A DNA stretch of 64,000 bases, taken from Longimicrobiales bacterium (GTDB lineage: Bacteria > Gemmatimonadota > Gemmatimonadetes > Longimicrobiales > Gaopeijiaceae). Below, in pieces: positions 51,480 through 60,214 of this stretch. The DNA lies in the NCBI GenBank assembly GCA_028823235.1, contig JAPKBW010000004.1:124001-188000 (forward strand). Direction: 5' to 3'. Within the stretch, counting starts at the first letter, position 1; every line of letters begins with the position of its first letter. The notes beneath the pieces are model-generated. The model made no database searches and had not been told where the DNA came from. It saw only the letters and a program-made list of their open reading frames with translations. Made by a program: the position numbers and the translations under genes.

Positions 51480-52125
51480 AGATCTCCGGTATTGCACAGC
51501 GAATACGTTCGATCGGCACTGTACCCTCCCTCAAGACAATGGGCACGGGGCCCATGCAGTCGATGACCGTCGAAGGGCCGGACTCGGGCAGCGTGCCTAC
51601 GTCCAGCAGCCATACGTCGTCGGCTCCGATAGTCTCGAGCACCTCGCGTGCTTCCGCACCCGACGCAGCAGGGAGACTTCCCGAGATGTTGAGACTCGTA
51701 GAAGTGATGGCCCCACCGAACGCGGACAGTAACCGCTGTACCACAGGATGTGGAGACACTCGCACGGCGACACCACCTGAGGCTGGGTCACGGACGCCCG
51801 GAGGGAACGTGCTGTCAGGATCGCCGAGCACCAGCGTCACGGAACCCGGCCAAAAAATGTCGGCCAGCTCCGACGCCTCTTCGGTCCAAGCAAGCCCGGC
51901 GATCGACTCCCGGGACGCTACCAGGGCGATAAAGGACTTCTTTTCCGATCGTCCCTTAACCATTTGGAGTGCTCGCATACCCACCGCGGTACATGCGGAC
52001 CCAAGGCCGTAGACCGTCTCGGTCGGATAACCGACAACCCCATCGTTCCTCAGATGATCGACGACCGGCCCAAGATCACGGTCGGGGTCGCCTCGCAAAT
52101 CCAGTGTTCTGAGGGGCTGAGTCAC
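51460..52125 (-). CDS. tsaC: L-threonylcarbamoyladenylate synthase (Sua5/YrdC/YciO family)
   Basis: The 221-residue enzyme makes threonylcarbamoyl-AMP from threonine, bicarbonate and ATP for the t6A modification at position 37 of tRNAs that read ANN codons. YPTETVYGLGSACT is the substrate loop, KGRSEKKSFIALV contains the KxR...K site, and ITSTSLNISGSLPA is the ATP-side block. The longer Sua5 domain is absent, so this is the YrdC/TsaC type. It overlaps ispD by ATGA and the phosphatase gene by 20 bases. Confidence 0.92.
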   Translation of the reverse strand: MTQPLRTLDLRGDPDRDLGPVVDHLRNDGVVGYPTETVYGLGSACTAVGMRALQMVKGRSEKKSFIALVASRESIAGLAWTEEASELADIFWPGSVTLVLGDPDSTFPPGVRDPASGGVAVRVSPHPVVQRLLSAFGGAITSTSLNISGSLPAASGAEAREVLETIGADDVWLLDVGTLPESGPSTVIDCMGPVPIVLREGTVPIERIRCAIPEIYGQSSN

Positions 52126-52844
52126 TCGTCAGCCCTGGCCCTGAGGACCGCCTCGGCGATCGTGAGGTCCGAGAGGCGAGTGACCTTCAGGTTGAGACCT
52201 CCGTCGTCCACCATCTCGATGATGCCACCCTGACTCTCGACGAGCGCGGCGTCGTCGGTCGCGTTGTCGTCGCCCGAGGCGTAGGCCGCGCGAAGCACAT
52301 CCGCCGGAAATACCTGCGGCGTGTGGGCATGCCACAAGGTTGCTCTGTCGGCGGTCGACAAGATACGGCCGGTGTCGTCCACAACCTTCATGGTGTCGAC
52401 AGCCGGACAGCCCGCGACCACGCCGTGCCCTTGAGCGGTTCGATCAATGCACGCCGATACGACCTCAGCGGTCACCAGTGGCCGGGCCGCGTCATGGACC
52501 GCGATGACATCGACATCGTCAAGAGCCGCAATCGCTGCCACAACCGAGGCCCCGCGCGTGGCGCCGCCTTTGACGATCACCACTCGCTCATCGACCGATG
52601 TGAGCCACTCCGGCGGCTGCTCCGCATCATCCAGAGCAAGCGCGACGCAGACCGAGATGACACGGCTGTCCGCAAGGAAGGGTCTCAGGGAATGAAGCAG
52701 CACGGGCTCTCCACAAAGCTGGAGGAACAGTTTCCGCGCTCCCCCCATCCGCTGTCCGGTGCCGGCAGCCGGGATCGCCACCCCGACGCGGCAAGCGCCC
52801 CCCAGGCGCGGTCGATCCTTTGCGATTTTTGCTTCAACCGTCAC
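52122..52844 (-). CDS. ispD: 2-C-methyl-D-erythritol 4-phosphate cytidylyltransferase
   Basis: IspD couples MEP to CTP in the non-mevalonate isoprenoid pathway. The 240-residue protein has the nucleotidyltransferase loop IPAAGTGQRMGGARKLFLQL (the usual G-x-G-x-R-M-G-K variant), VIAVHDAARPLVT and the family block TPQVFPADVLRAAY followed by ATDDAALVE. The usual Lys after MG is shifted (GGARK), still within the loop. It overlaps dnaB and tsaC by ATGA. Confidence 0.95.
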   Translation of the reverse strand: MTVEAKIAKDRPRLGGACRVGVAIPAAGTGQRMGGARKLFLQLCGEPVLLHSLRPFLADSRVISVCVALALDDAEQPPEWLTSVDERVVIVKGGATRGASVVAAIAALDDVDVIAVHDAARPLVTAEVVSACIDRTAQGHGVVAGCPAVDTMKVVDDTGRILSTADRATLWHAHTPQVFPADVLRAAYASGDDNATDDAALVESQGGIIEMVDDGGLNLKVTRLSDLTIAEAVLRARADE

Positions 52845-54262
52845 GGACCGAAGCCGCCCCGGTTCCCTCCGTGATCATCACCGCCGGATCCACCCACGAC
52901 AGAGTCAAAGCGGGTGTAGGCCTTCTGGAAATACAGAGGGACGACACCAGTCGGGCCGTTTCGCTGCTTCGCAATGATCAACTCTGCCTTGCCCTCCATT
53001 TCCTCCCGATTCTCCGCCGAAGCGTAGTACTCGGGCCGGAACAGAAACATGACGACATCGGCATCCTGCTCGATGGAACCAGAATCACGAAGATCGGACA
53101 GCATGGGTCGTTTGTCGGTTCGCTGCTCGGGACCTCGGCTGAGCTGCGACAAAGCAATCACCGGCACCTCGAGCTCACGGGCTAGCATCTTGAGGCCACG
53201 AGAGATCTGACTGACTTCCTGCACGCGCGATTCGGAAGACCCCGTTCCCGACATGAGCTGCATATAGTCGATCACGATCATGCCCAGATCCTTCCCATCA
53301 GCCCGCAGGTCGGACTGCATGCGCCGGGCCTTAGCTCGAATCTCCAGTACGTTGCTACCCGGCTGATCGTCGATCCAGATCGGGGCCGTGTTCAGGTGTC
53401 CCGCAGCAGTTCCAAGTCGTTCGTGCTCTTCGGGTGACAAGCGGCCTCTACGTAATTTCTGCGCGTCAATCCGACCCTCAGAACAGAGTAGCCGCTGCAC
53501 CAGCTGGCTCGATGACATCTCGAGCGAGAAGATGCCGACCGGATTCTGATGCTGAATGGCCGCTGTAGCGGCAACGTTCAGCGCAAATGCGGTTTTCCCC
53601 ATGGACGGGCGCGCCGCGATGATGCACAGATCGCCCTTCTGCAGACCTGTCGTCATGCGGTCGAGGTCGATAAAGCCCGTCGGTACCCCGGTGATGCCCG
53701 ATGCAGACTCCTGGAGTCGCTCGATGTGTTCGAACGTCTGCCAGAGGATCTCCTTGATCCCGACGAATCCGGAGCGATTTTGGGCTTCCGCGACTAGAAA
53801 GATCCGAGCCTCTGCCTGATCCAGGATCTCGCTGACTTCGCGCTCCCCCTGCTCGTTGGCATCCCGAATGATATGGGTCGCCTGCTCGATCAGGCGCCGA
53901 AGAAGGGCCTTTTCACGCACTATCGTGGCGTGGTATTCGATGTTCGCAGCGGTCGGAACGGCGTCAACGAGCTGGCCGAGGTAATCGAGGCCACCGGACG
54001 AATCGAGCTCCTGTGTTTTCTTCAGTTCTTCGGTAATGGTGATCGGGTCGATCACCGCACCGCGTTCGAAGAGCCGCACCATCGCTCGGAAAATGCGACG
54101 ATTCCCCTCACGGTAGAACATCCCATCCTGGACCATCTCAATGACACGCGTCACCGCGTCCTTATCGATCAGCATGCCGCCAAGAACAGCGGTTTCCGCC
54201 CGCAGGGAGAACGGAGGGGTCCGATCAAACACGTTGTTCGGGAAGTGTGGCGAAGCTTCCAT
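52841..54262 (-). CDS. dnaB: Replicative DNA helicase DnaB
   Basis: DnaB unwinds DNA at replication forks. The 473-residue protein has the N-terminal primase-interacting domain (AETAVLGGMLIDKDAV), a linker helix, and the RecA-like motor with Walker A AARPSMGKTAFAL, Walker B MIVIDYMQLM and the arginine-containing SQLSRGPEQRTDKRPMLSDLRDSGSIEQDAD segment. A Gly/Asp-rich tail ends the protein. No intein is present. It opens the overlapping run dnaB-ispD-tsaC-phosphatase-aroE-comF. Confidence 0.97.
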   Translation of the reverse strand: MEASPHFPNNVFDRTPPFSLRAETAVLGGMLIDKDAVTRVIEMVQDGMFYREGNRRIFRAMVRLFERGAVIDPITITEELKKTQELDSSGGLDYLGQLVDAVPTAANIEYHATIVREKALLRRLIEQATHIIRDANEQGEREVSEILDQAEARIFLVAEAQNRSGFVGIKEILWQTFEHIERLQESASGITGVPTGFIDLDRMTTGLQKGDLCIIAARPSMGKTAFALNVAATAAIQHQNPVGIFSLEMSSSQLVQRLLCSEGRIDAQKLRRGRLSPEEHERLGTAAGHLNTAPIWIDDQPGSNVLEIRAKARRMQSDLRADGKDLGMIVIDYMQLMSGTGSSESRVQEVSQISRGLKMLARELEVPVIALSQLSRGPEQRTDKRPMLSDLRDSGSIEQDADVVMFLFRPEYYASAENREEMEGKAELIIAKQRNGPTGVVPLYFQKAYTRFDSVVGGSGGDDHGGNRGGFGP

Positions 54263-54354
54263 GAACTCTCAGCGAGGCGGGCGAACTAGGGGACGGGGCA
54301 CCATTCTAGCGCGTCGGTGCACCGTAGTCACATATTGACATCCCCGCCCGCAGC

Positions 54355-55257
54355 CTAGGCGCCCTGGCTATTGTCGATGACTCCACGCAGGAGTTGCATA
54401 TCGTCCCAGAAAGCCCTTGTCCAGTTGGAGTTACGAAGCAATGCAGCCGGATGGTAGGTGACAACCAATGGGACCCCGTGGTAGCTGTGAACATTTCCAC
54501 GGAGCTTCCCGAGAGCAGACTTATCCTGACCGGTCAGCAGTTTGCCGGAAAAGGAACCCACGGCCAGAAGCGCCGACGGCTTGACTAGGTCGATCTGTTT
54601 GCGGAGAAGAGGTGAGCACGTCTCGATTTCATCCGTCATGGGATCGCGATTCCCTGGCGGCCGACACTTCAAGACGTTCGCGATGTAAACCGACTCCTTT
54701 CGGTCCAGTCCCACGGTAGCCAGAAGTAGATCAAGAAACTGCCCAGCCGCACCGACGAACGGGACGCCGGTTTTGTCTTCATTCGCCCCCGGGGCCTCAC
54801 CGACCACCATGAGTCGAGCGGTCGGGGGACCGTCAGAGAACACGACCTGTGTGCGCCCTGCGGAGAGACGACATGCCGTGCATCCCAGCGCGATCCCGCG
54901 GAGTTCCTCGTAGTCGTCCGGGAGCACAGGAAGAGGAGTGCCCGTCGAGCTAGAGGTCTGCCCCTCGACCGAAGCGGGCCGCGGAGCGGTCGCCTTACCA
55001 ACGAACCGATCCGGTTCGGCCTGACCGCCTGTGCCACCGGAACTCGGCCGCGGAGCCGTAGGCCCCCGCCCAGCAGACGACAAGAGCACATCAGCGGCTC
55101 CGGCGGAGGGCCTTTCGGATTCGAGGGTGGCCGCAGCGGCCGCAAGCGCGAGCGCTTCTTCCCGGGTCATCCCGTCGAGCACCAGATCAGCCCCACCCAT
55201 CTCGATACGCTGCCGCAGGAGCCGCGCGCTCTCCTTTATGCTCGGACGTTCGGTCAC
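54355..55257 (-). CDS. Family 4 (iron-sulfur) uracil-DNA glycosylase with extended N-terminus
   Basis: The enzyme removes uracil from DNA in base-excision repair. Residues ~130-300 carry the family 4 core: GEAPGANEDKTGVPFVG, NVLKCRPPGNRDP and the motif VVTYHPAALLR. Four cysteines for the 4Fe-4S cluster are present: two in GCTACRL, one in LKCRPP, one in ETCSPLLRKQ. The first ~125 residues form a low-complexity Ala/Pro/Ser-rich extension preceded by a helical segment, longer than usual for this family. It overlaps coaBC by ATGA. Confidence 0.93.
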   Translation of the reverse strand: MTERPSIKESARLLRQRIEMGGADLVLDGMTREEALALAAAAATLESERPSAGAADVLLSSAGRGPTAPRPSSGGTGGQAEPDRFVGKATAPRPASVEGQTSSSTGTPLPVLPDDYEELRGIALGCTACRLSAGRTQVVFSDGPPTARLMVVGEAPGANEDKTGVPFVGAAGQFLDLLLATVGLDRKESVYIANVLKCRPPGNRDPMTDEIETCSPLLRKQIDLVKPSALLAVGSFSGKLLTGQDKSALGKLRGNVHSYHGVPLVVTYHPAALLRNSNWTRAFWDDMQLLRGVIDNSQGA

Positions 55258-56501
55258 GAAGCCGCAATCCCTTCGAGCAGGCGTGCGACCCGATCGAGCA
55301 ACGCGTCGGCCACCTCATCTTTGGACAAGAGGGGCAATGGCTCTGTGGAACCATCGGCACTGAGGAATGTCACCCGATTCGTAGAGACACCGAACCCTGC
55401 CCCAGCTTCGTTTGCATCGTTCGCCACGAGGAGATCGAAGCCTTTTTCCTTCAGCTTTTTCGACGCGTTCTCGAGCAGATCGTCAGTCTCAAGCGCGAAA
55501 CCGACGATGACGCTACCGGGTTTGCGTTCGCTTCGCGTGTCGCGAGCCACGTCCGGGTTCGCCGTCATGGAGATCGTAAAACGTCCGTCCGTGTCATCCT
55601 TCTTCACCTTGCTGACCTTCGGATCGGTCGGCCGGAAGTCCGCGACCGCAGCTGAGAAGATCGACACATCGGCGTCAGCTAGTCGCTCCGCGACCGAGTC
55701 ATGCATCTCACGGGCTGTGTCCACCGGGATGACAGCGACGCCGAACGGTGACTCGAGAGCAGAGGGCCCCGTCACGAGTGTTACCCGGGCACCCCTTCTC
55801 CAGGCGGCCTGTGCGATCGAGTAACCCATTCGGCCAGAAGACCGATTACCCACATACCGGACCGGGTCAATCGGTTCCTGAGTCGGTCCCGCAGTCACGA
55901 GTACGTGCCGACCGGCAAATATTTCCTGTGTGGCGAGGGCGCGCCCTATGGCTTCCTCGATTTCCCGAGGCTCGATCATCCGACCGGGCCCTTCGCCTTC
56001 GCCCACTGCAAGAGCTCCTTCGGCCGGGCCATGAATCTGGTATCCGAGTCGCTCTCTGATGTGTAGAAGGTTCTCCTGCACCTGGGTGTGGGCGTACATG
56101 CGGTCGTTCATGGCCGGGCAGATCACCACGGGCGCCCTCGTCGCGAGCAGCGTCGTGCAGATGAGGTCGTCAGCTCGCCCTTGTGCGGCGCGCGCGAGAA
56201 AGTCAGCGGTCGCCGGTGCCACGCATACCACATCGGCCTCTCGACCGAGCCGGACATGCAGAGCTGCACCATCCGCGGAGAACAGGTCTGTGAGCGTGGG
56301 ACGCCCAGTCACACCCTCAAAGGTGAGCGGTGCGACGAATTTTTGGGCCGAGCGCGTCAAAATCACGTCAACAATGGCGCCCAAGCGAGTGAGGTCACGG
56401 GCAACCTGAATGCACTTATAGGCGGCGATGCCGCCAGTCACTCCCAACACGACACGCTTGCCCTCCCAGGGCCGACGCGGTGTGAGCGGAGTGCCCGGCA
56501 T
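55254..56501 (-). CDS. coaBC: Bifunctional phosphopantothenoylcysteine decarboxylase/synthetase
   Basis: CoaBC makes 4'-phosphopantetheine from 4'-phosphopantothenate and cysteine in coenzyme A synthesis. The CoaC half (~15-190) has VVLGVTGGIAAYKCIQVARDL, APATADFLARAAQGRADDL and CPAMNDRMY with the substrate Asn. The CoaB half (~195-415) begins VLVTAGPTQEPIDPVRYVGNRSSGRMG and includes the IFSAAVADFRP block and KKLKEKGFDLLVAND. Full length at 415 residues. It lies between rpoZ and the uracil-DNA glycosylase. Confidence 0.96.
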   Translation of the reverse strand: MPGTPLTPRRPWEGKRVVLGVTGGIAAYKCIQVARDLTRLGAIVDVILTRSAQKFVAPLTFEGVTGRPTLTDLFSADGAALHVRLGREADVVCVAPATADFLARAAQGRADDLICTTLLATRAPVVICPAMNDRMYAHTQVQENLLHIRERLGYQIHGPAEGALAVGEGEGPGRMIEPREIEEAIGRALATQEIFAGRHVLVTAGPTQEPIDPVRYVGNRSSGRMGYSIAQAAWRRGARVTLVTGPSALESPFGVAVIPVDTAREMHDSVAERLADADVSIFSAAVADFRPTDPKVSKVKKDDTDGRFTISMTANPDVARDTRSERKPGSVIVGFALETDDLLENASKKLKEKGFDLLVANDANEAGAGFGVSTNRVTFLSADGSTEPLPLLSKDEVADALLDRVARLLEGIAAS

Positions 56502-56519
56502 CAGCCACCCACCCCGCTA

Positions 56520-56738
56520 CTAGGGCTCGTCGCGGCGCCGGCGCTTCACGAGGCGAAACTCGATCTGACCGGAGGTCAAAGCCTCGAGCGCACGCGTCGT
56601 CAGCTTCTTCTCTTCACCGAGCGGCATCGCGTCGCTGGGTAGCGAGTTGAGTTCGCGCGTGTATTTCGCAGCAACCAACACGCCGAGGTACTTGCTCTCG
56701 GTTGCGGCTGCGACCTCAATCGGGGTAAAAACTCGCAT
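56520..56738 (-). CDS. rpoZ: RNA polymerase omega subunit
   Basis: The 72-residue protein is short but carries the RpoZ/RPB6 core: a start resembling TPIEVAAATESKYLGVLVAAK, where the family has KF..V..AAKRAR, followed by a helix and TTRALEALTSGQIEF, typical of omega (KP...A..EI..G.I). It stabilises beta-prime during polymerase assembly. Position between gmk and coaBC is the common gmk-rpoZ-coaBC order, which strengthens the call. Confidence 0.85.
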   Translation of the reverse strand: MRVFTPIEVAAATESKYLGVLVAAKYTRELNSLPSDAMPLGEEKKLTTRALEALTSGQIEFRLVKRRRRDEP

Positions 56739-56760
56739 GGCACTTCCTGTTCAGAGACCT

Positions 56761-57405
56761 TCAGTTTTTGTCGTACTCATCGCGAAGGATCCGGACGATT
56801 TCCGTCCTGAAGTGCTCCGCATTCTGCTCAGGTGAGTCTGGCACCTCACCCCGGCCTTCAGTGATCGATCGAATCTCAGCGATGCATTTGTCAAGATCAT
56901 CGTTGACCACAACATAATCGAAGTCCTTCAGGGCCTGAAGTTCCGTCAGCGCAGACCGAAGCCGCCGAGCAATGTCCTCGCGTCCCTCCGTACCCCGGCC
57001 CTTCAGGCGGGCCATCATAATATCGACGGACGGCGGCAGGACGAAGATCAGCACGGCATCTTCGATCGAGGCTCGTATCTGCCGGGCCCCCTGAACATCG
57101 ATGTCGAGAACCACGTGCTCACCTCGCCGCGCGGCATCGTCGATTTCCGCTCGGGGTGTGCCGTAAAGGCGCCCGTGGACACTGGCCCATTCGACGAGCT
57201 CGCCGTCTTCGGCCCTTTTCTCGAAGTCTCCGATATCGAGGAAGTGATAGTCGACGCCGTCTACTTCACCTGTACGCGGGCTCCGAGTGGTCGCAGACAC
57301 AGAGAACACATAGCGGTCGGAGTCACCCACGAGCCTCCTCGCGAGGGTCGTCTTGCCAGTGCCACTCGCTGCGGCGAGGACCACAGGGGCAGCTCGCTGG
57401 GTCAT
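56761..57405 (-). CDS. gmk: Guanylate kinase
   Basis: Gmk phosphorylates GMP to GDP. The 214-residue protein has the P-loop AASGTGKTTLARRL (family usual GPSGxGKST), the GMP-binding SVSATTRSPRTGEVDGVDYHF, GELVEWASVHGRLYGTP and VLDIDVQGARQI. The lid GRGTEGREDIARRL is typical. It overlaps yicC by ATGA, and rpoZ follows after 22 bases. Confidence 0.96.
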   Translation of the reverse strand: MTQRAAPVVLAAASGTGKTTLARRLVGDSDRYVFSVSATTRSPRTGEVDGVDYHFLDIGDFEKRAEDGELVEWASVHGRLYGTPRAEIDDAARRGEHVVLDIDVQGARQIRASIEDAVLIFVLPPSVDIMMARLKGRGTEGREDIARRLRSALTELQALKDFDYVVVNDDLDKCIAEIRSITEGRGEVPDSPEQNAEHFRTEIVRILRDEYDKN

Positions 57406-58289
57406 TCGACATTCTCGATTTGTTCACGGAGGCGCTCGATCTCTTCCTTGATGGAAACCGAAGCCTGCGCCACCTCGGCATCGTTCGCCTTAGAACCCAC
57501 CGTATTGGCTTCACGGTGCATCTCCTGGACCAGGAAGCCGAGGCGCTTGCCGACCGGCTCGGTCGCGTCTCCCTCAAGCGCTTCCCGAAAGAGCTCGATG
57601 TGTGATCGAAAGCGTACGATTTCTTCGTTGATGTCCCACTTCTCGGCGAGGAACGCTACCTCGCGGGCGAGCCTCTCCTCGTCGACCTCGACCTGCTCGC
57701 TGAGTTCACGCACCGCTTCTCGCAGGCGATCGCGGTGCTCGATCAGACGCTGCGGTGCGCGAACCTCTACGACATCGATCTGCGTGCCAATCGCGTCGAG
57801 GCGACCCCGGAGGTCGGCCTCAAGCCGCAGGCCTTCCGCCTCTCGCATATCACGGCAAGCCGATGCGGCCTTCGCCGCCAGATCCGAGACCGCCTCCACC
57901 TCGACGCCGGCGGTGCGATCAGCCTCCGGAGCCCGAAAGATGTCTCCGAAGCGACTCATTAGCGCGAGGTCGGCATCCCCCGGAAGATCCAACGCGTCCT
58001 TGAGGCTTTCGAGTGCAGCCTGATACCCACGAGCCTTTGCGAGGTCGATCGAGGGCCCGGGTTGAAGCTCCGCAGACGTGCGATCGAGGGAGAGGAACAC
58101 GTTCACGTGACCCCGTCCGATATGCTCTTTAAGAGCATCTGTGATCGGCTTCTCATACTTGTCGAAGCCGGACGGAGTCTTGATGCTCGAGTTGAAAAAC
58201 CGGTGGTTCACAGTCTTCACTTCTAGGCGAAGCCGTCCTGCAGACGTATCGCCTTCGGCGTCACCGAACCCAGTCATGCTCTTGATCAT
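57402..58289 (-). CDS. YicC-family endoribonuclease
   Basis: The 295-residue protein begins MIKSMTGFGDAEG and ends EIERLREQIENVE, the two conserved ends of the YicC/YloC family, with EVKTVNHRFFNSSIK, AFLAEKWDINEEIVRFRSH and KRLGFLVQEMHREANTVGSKA. Family members cleave RNA and affect sRNA turnover. It precedes gmk with an ATGA overlap, a common order in bacteria. Confidence 0.94.
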   Translation of the reverse strand: MIKSMTGFGDAEGDTSAGRLRLEVKTVNHRFFNSSIKTPSGFDKYEKPITDALKEHIGRGHVNVFLSLDRTSAELQPGPSIDLAKARGYQAALESLKDALDLPGDADLALMSRFGDIFRAPEADRTAGVEVEAVSDLAAKAASACRDMREAEGLRLEADLRGRLDAIGTQIDVVEVRAPQRLIEHRDRLREAVRELSEQVEVDEERLAREVAFLAEKWDINEEIVRFRSHIELFREALEGDATEPVGKRLGFLVQEMHREANTVGSKANDAEVAQASVSIKEEIERLREQIENVE

Positions 58290-58339
58290 TCGCTACCTCC
58301 GAGAGAGGGCGGAAAGTAAGCCGGGGAGAACTCTTCCAC

Positions 58340-60214
58340 CTAGTTCCAGAGGTCCCAGCGGAGTGCAAAGAAGGAGCGCGCGTAAGGAAGCAGGCGCCCA
58401 GGATAGGTTTGGTTACCTCGGCGCAGGGTCGCATTGTCCATGCCGAGCCAGAGCCGGACGGTCACGACCCTGACCTGGATGTGACCATACCAGCTTTGAT
58501 AAAACGGCACTTCCACGACGCCGCCGGCACCCGACCCACCATCGTCCACAAACGTGAGCATGGGATCGTGCCCGCGGACCCCGGCGGAGAACCACAACTC
58601 GAGATTCCCGGTTTCCTTGAAAACTTTATGGTATTCGAACGCCCCCTGGTACGTCTGTTCAGGCAGATACGGGCCGGGTTCCTCCCACCTCTGGTATGAG
58701 CCCTCGATGGTGAGTGCCTGCCAGCGCGTCGGGAGGATCGCCATGGCCTCGAATCCGGTGCGATGTACTCCCATGTCGGCGGGTGCGCCGTAGTCGGCCT
58801 CTGTGCCGAGCGGGAGCGCCAGATCAGACCAGGTATATAGGGTCGCCCCGGCCAGCGTCACGCCCCAGCGGGAAAAGGAAAGCCCGGCCCGGCCGGTTTT
58901 TCGATCGGTAATAGCCGCGACACCTGGCACGATGTCGGGGGCCTCTGGGGCGACGGTCCCGTCCATGAGCATGGCACCCCTGCTCCCGAACTCGCCTTCC
59001 GCGAAGGAGCCGAAGAGCGTTACGCCCCGAATCGGATTCACCCATGCTCGGCCGCCATAGTTGAGCGTGCCGGTACCGTTCCAGGTGCCCTGCGAAACGT
59101 GTCCGGTCAGGCCACCCCATCGGTCTCTTGCGAACCCGAGCGATAAGTCGGCTGCCCGACTGGGCAGATCTCCTTCGAACTGCCGATACGCTCCGTTCAA
59201 CCAGAACCCGCCGCGATCCACAGCGAGCGATCCGCCGATCTGACCCCGCGACCCTCCAATCGTGTGGATGCTTGCCGCCGTTTCAGCCGAGAGGCTCGAT
59301 CTGCCCGCGTATCCGCTGACGACGACCCCGTCGACGACACGCAGGCCAGCCTTGGCCATGACATCGGTCCGTGTCAGGGTTGGCGTGTACTCCACGACCT
59401 TCGTCTGCGATTGAGAACGCCGCAGATCGAGCCCGATACCGAACCGATTCTGCAGATGTACTTGGTACCGAACCCAGCTTCCGGTCCGGTTCCCGCCCTC
59501 TTTCCGATCTTGCCCCCTGCCTCGTGTGTCCATCCGCTCGAGTCCGATGCCCAGACTCCCCCCCAGCGCGGTGGGGTCCGTGTAGATACCCCGGAACATG
59601 TTCGTGTTCAAGTCACCCGTTCCGGCCTCGATGACCGAGAAAGGACGGCCGTCATCGTATTCATATGACGTGAGCTTGATAATCATCTGACCCATCGAGC
59701 GCTCAAGACGAATTCGGCTCACCGCGACGAGGCCGATGCGCTGGAGGTCCGCCACTCCGCCATCGACCGGATATACCTCAAATCCGTCCCGAAATACGCG
59801 ATAGCCCGCGCCTCCAAGTCCAAAAGCACTTATTGACGCCGGAGTCCCGTAGTCTCCACCGAGCAGCGTGATCAGGCCCGGAATCTCCTGGAAAAGTTCA
59901 GCGAGCGTGTTGGCCCCGGATGCCATGAGGCTGTGGCGATCCCACTCCCAGATGCCCGTCGCAAAACCGACAGGAGCCTCTCCGGTGCCACGGGGGATGT
60001 TGTAGAAAATCGTATCCGCAGAGAGGGAGTCGGCGACCAGCGTGTCACCCTCTGCGAGGGCGCGGGAATCCAGTGCGAGAGAATCGACAGCGAGCGAAGG
60101 CAAGCCCAGAGCAGTCAGTGAGTCCACTACGACGATCGAGTCGGGGGGCTCCTGAGCCTGGGCCGGCACCGCGATCAGGATGCCGAAGAGAACTGCGCCA
60201 GCGGCGCGTTTCAC
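58340..60214 (-). CDS. TonB-dependent-receptor-like outer-membrane protein (plug + small barrel)
   Basis: I choose GTG 60214 (624 residues) because it forms GTGA with the pepA stop, has GGAG nine bases upstream, and starts a clean signal peptide (VKRAAGAVLFGILIAVPAQA); an ATG at 60235 would extend into pepA. After an acidic Asp/Ser/Leu-rich linker with repeated DSL units, residues ~115-200 show a plug-like domain (LMASGANTLAELFQEIPGL, GYRVFRDGFEVYPV). The rest is a beta-barrel ending in SFFALRWDLWN with aromatic C-terminus. The TonB box is not obvious, and the protein is small for a receptor; substrate unknown. Confidence 0.8.
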   Translation of the reverse strand: MKRAAGAVLFGILIAVPAQAQEPPDSIVVVDSLTALGLPSLAVDSLALDSRALAEGDTLVADSLSADTIFYNIPRGTGEAPVGFATGIWEWDRHSLMASGANTLAELFQEIPGLITLLGGDYGTPASISAFGLGGAGYRVFRDGFEVYPVDGGVADLQRIGLVAVSRIRLERSMGQMIIKLTSYEYDDGRPFSVIEAGTGDLNTNMFRGIYTDPTALGGSLGIGLERMDTRGRGQDRKEGGNRTGSWVRYQVHLQNRFGIGLDLRRSQSQTKVVEYTPTLTRTDVMAKAGLRVVDGVVVSGYAGRSSLSAETAASIHTIGGSRGQIGGSLAVDRGGFWLNGAYRQFEGDLPSRAADLSLGFARDRWGGLTGHVSQGTWNGTGTLNYGGRAWVNPIRGVTLFGSFAEGEFGSRGAMLMDGTVAPEAPDIVPGVAAITDRKTGRAGLSFSRWGVTLAGATLYTWSDLALPLGTEADYGAPADMGVHRTGFEAMAILPTRWQALTIEGSYQRWEEPGPYLPEQTYQGAFEYHKVFKETGNLELWFSAGVRGHDPMLTFVDDGGSGAGGVVEVPFYQSWYGHIQVRVVTVRLWLGMDNATLRRGNQTYPGRLLPYARSFFALRWDLWN

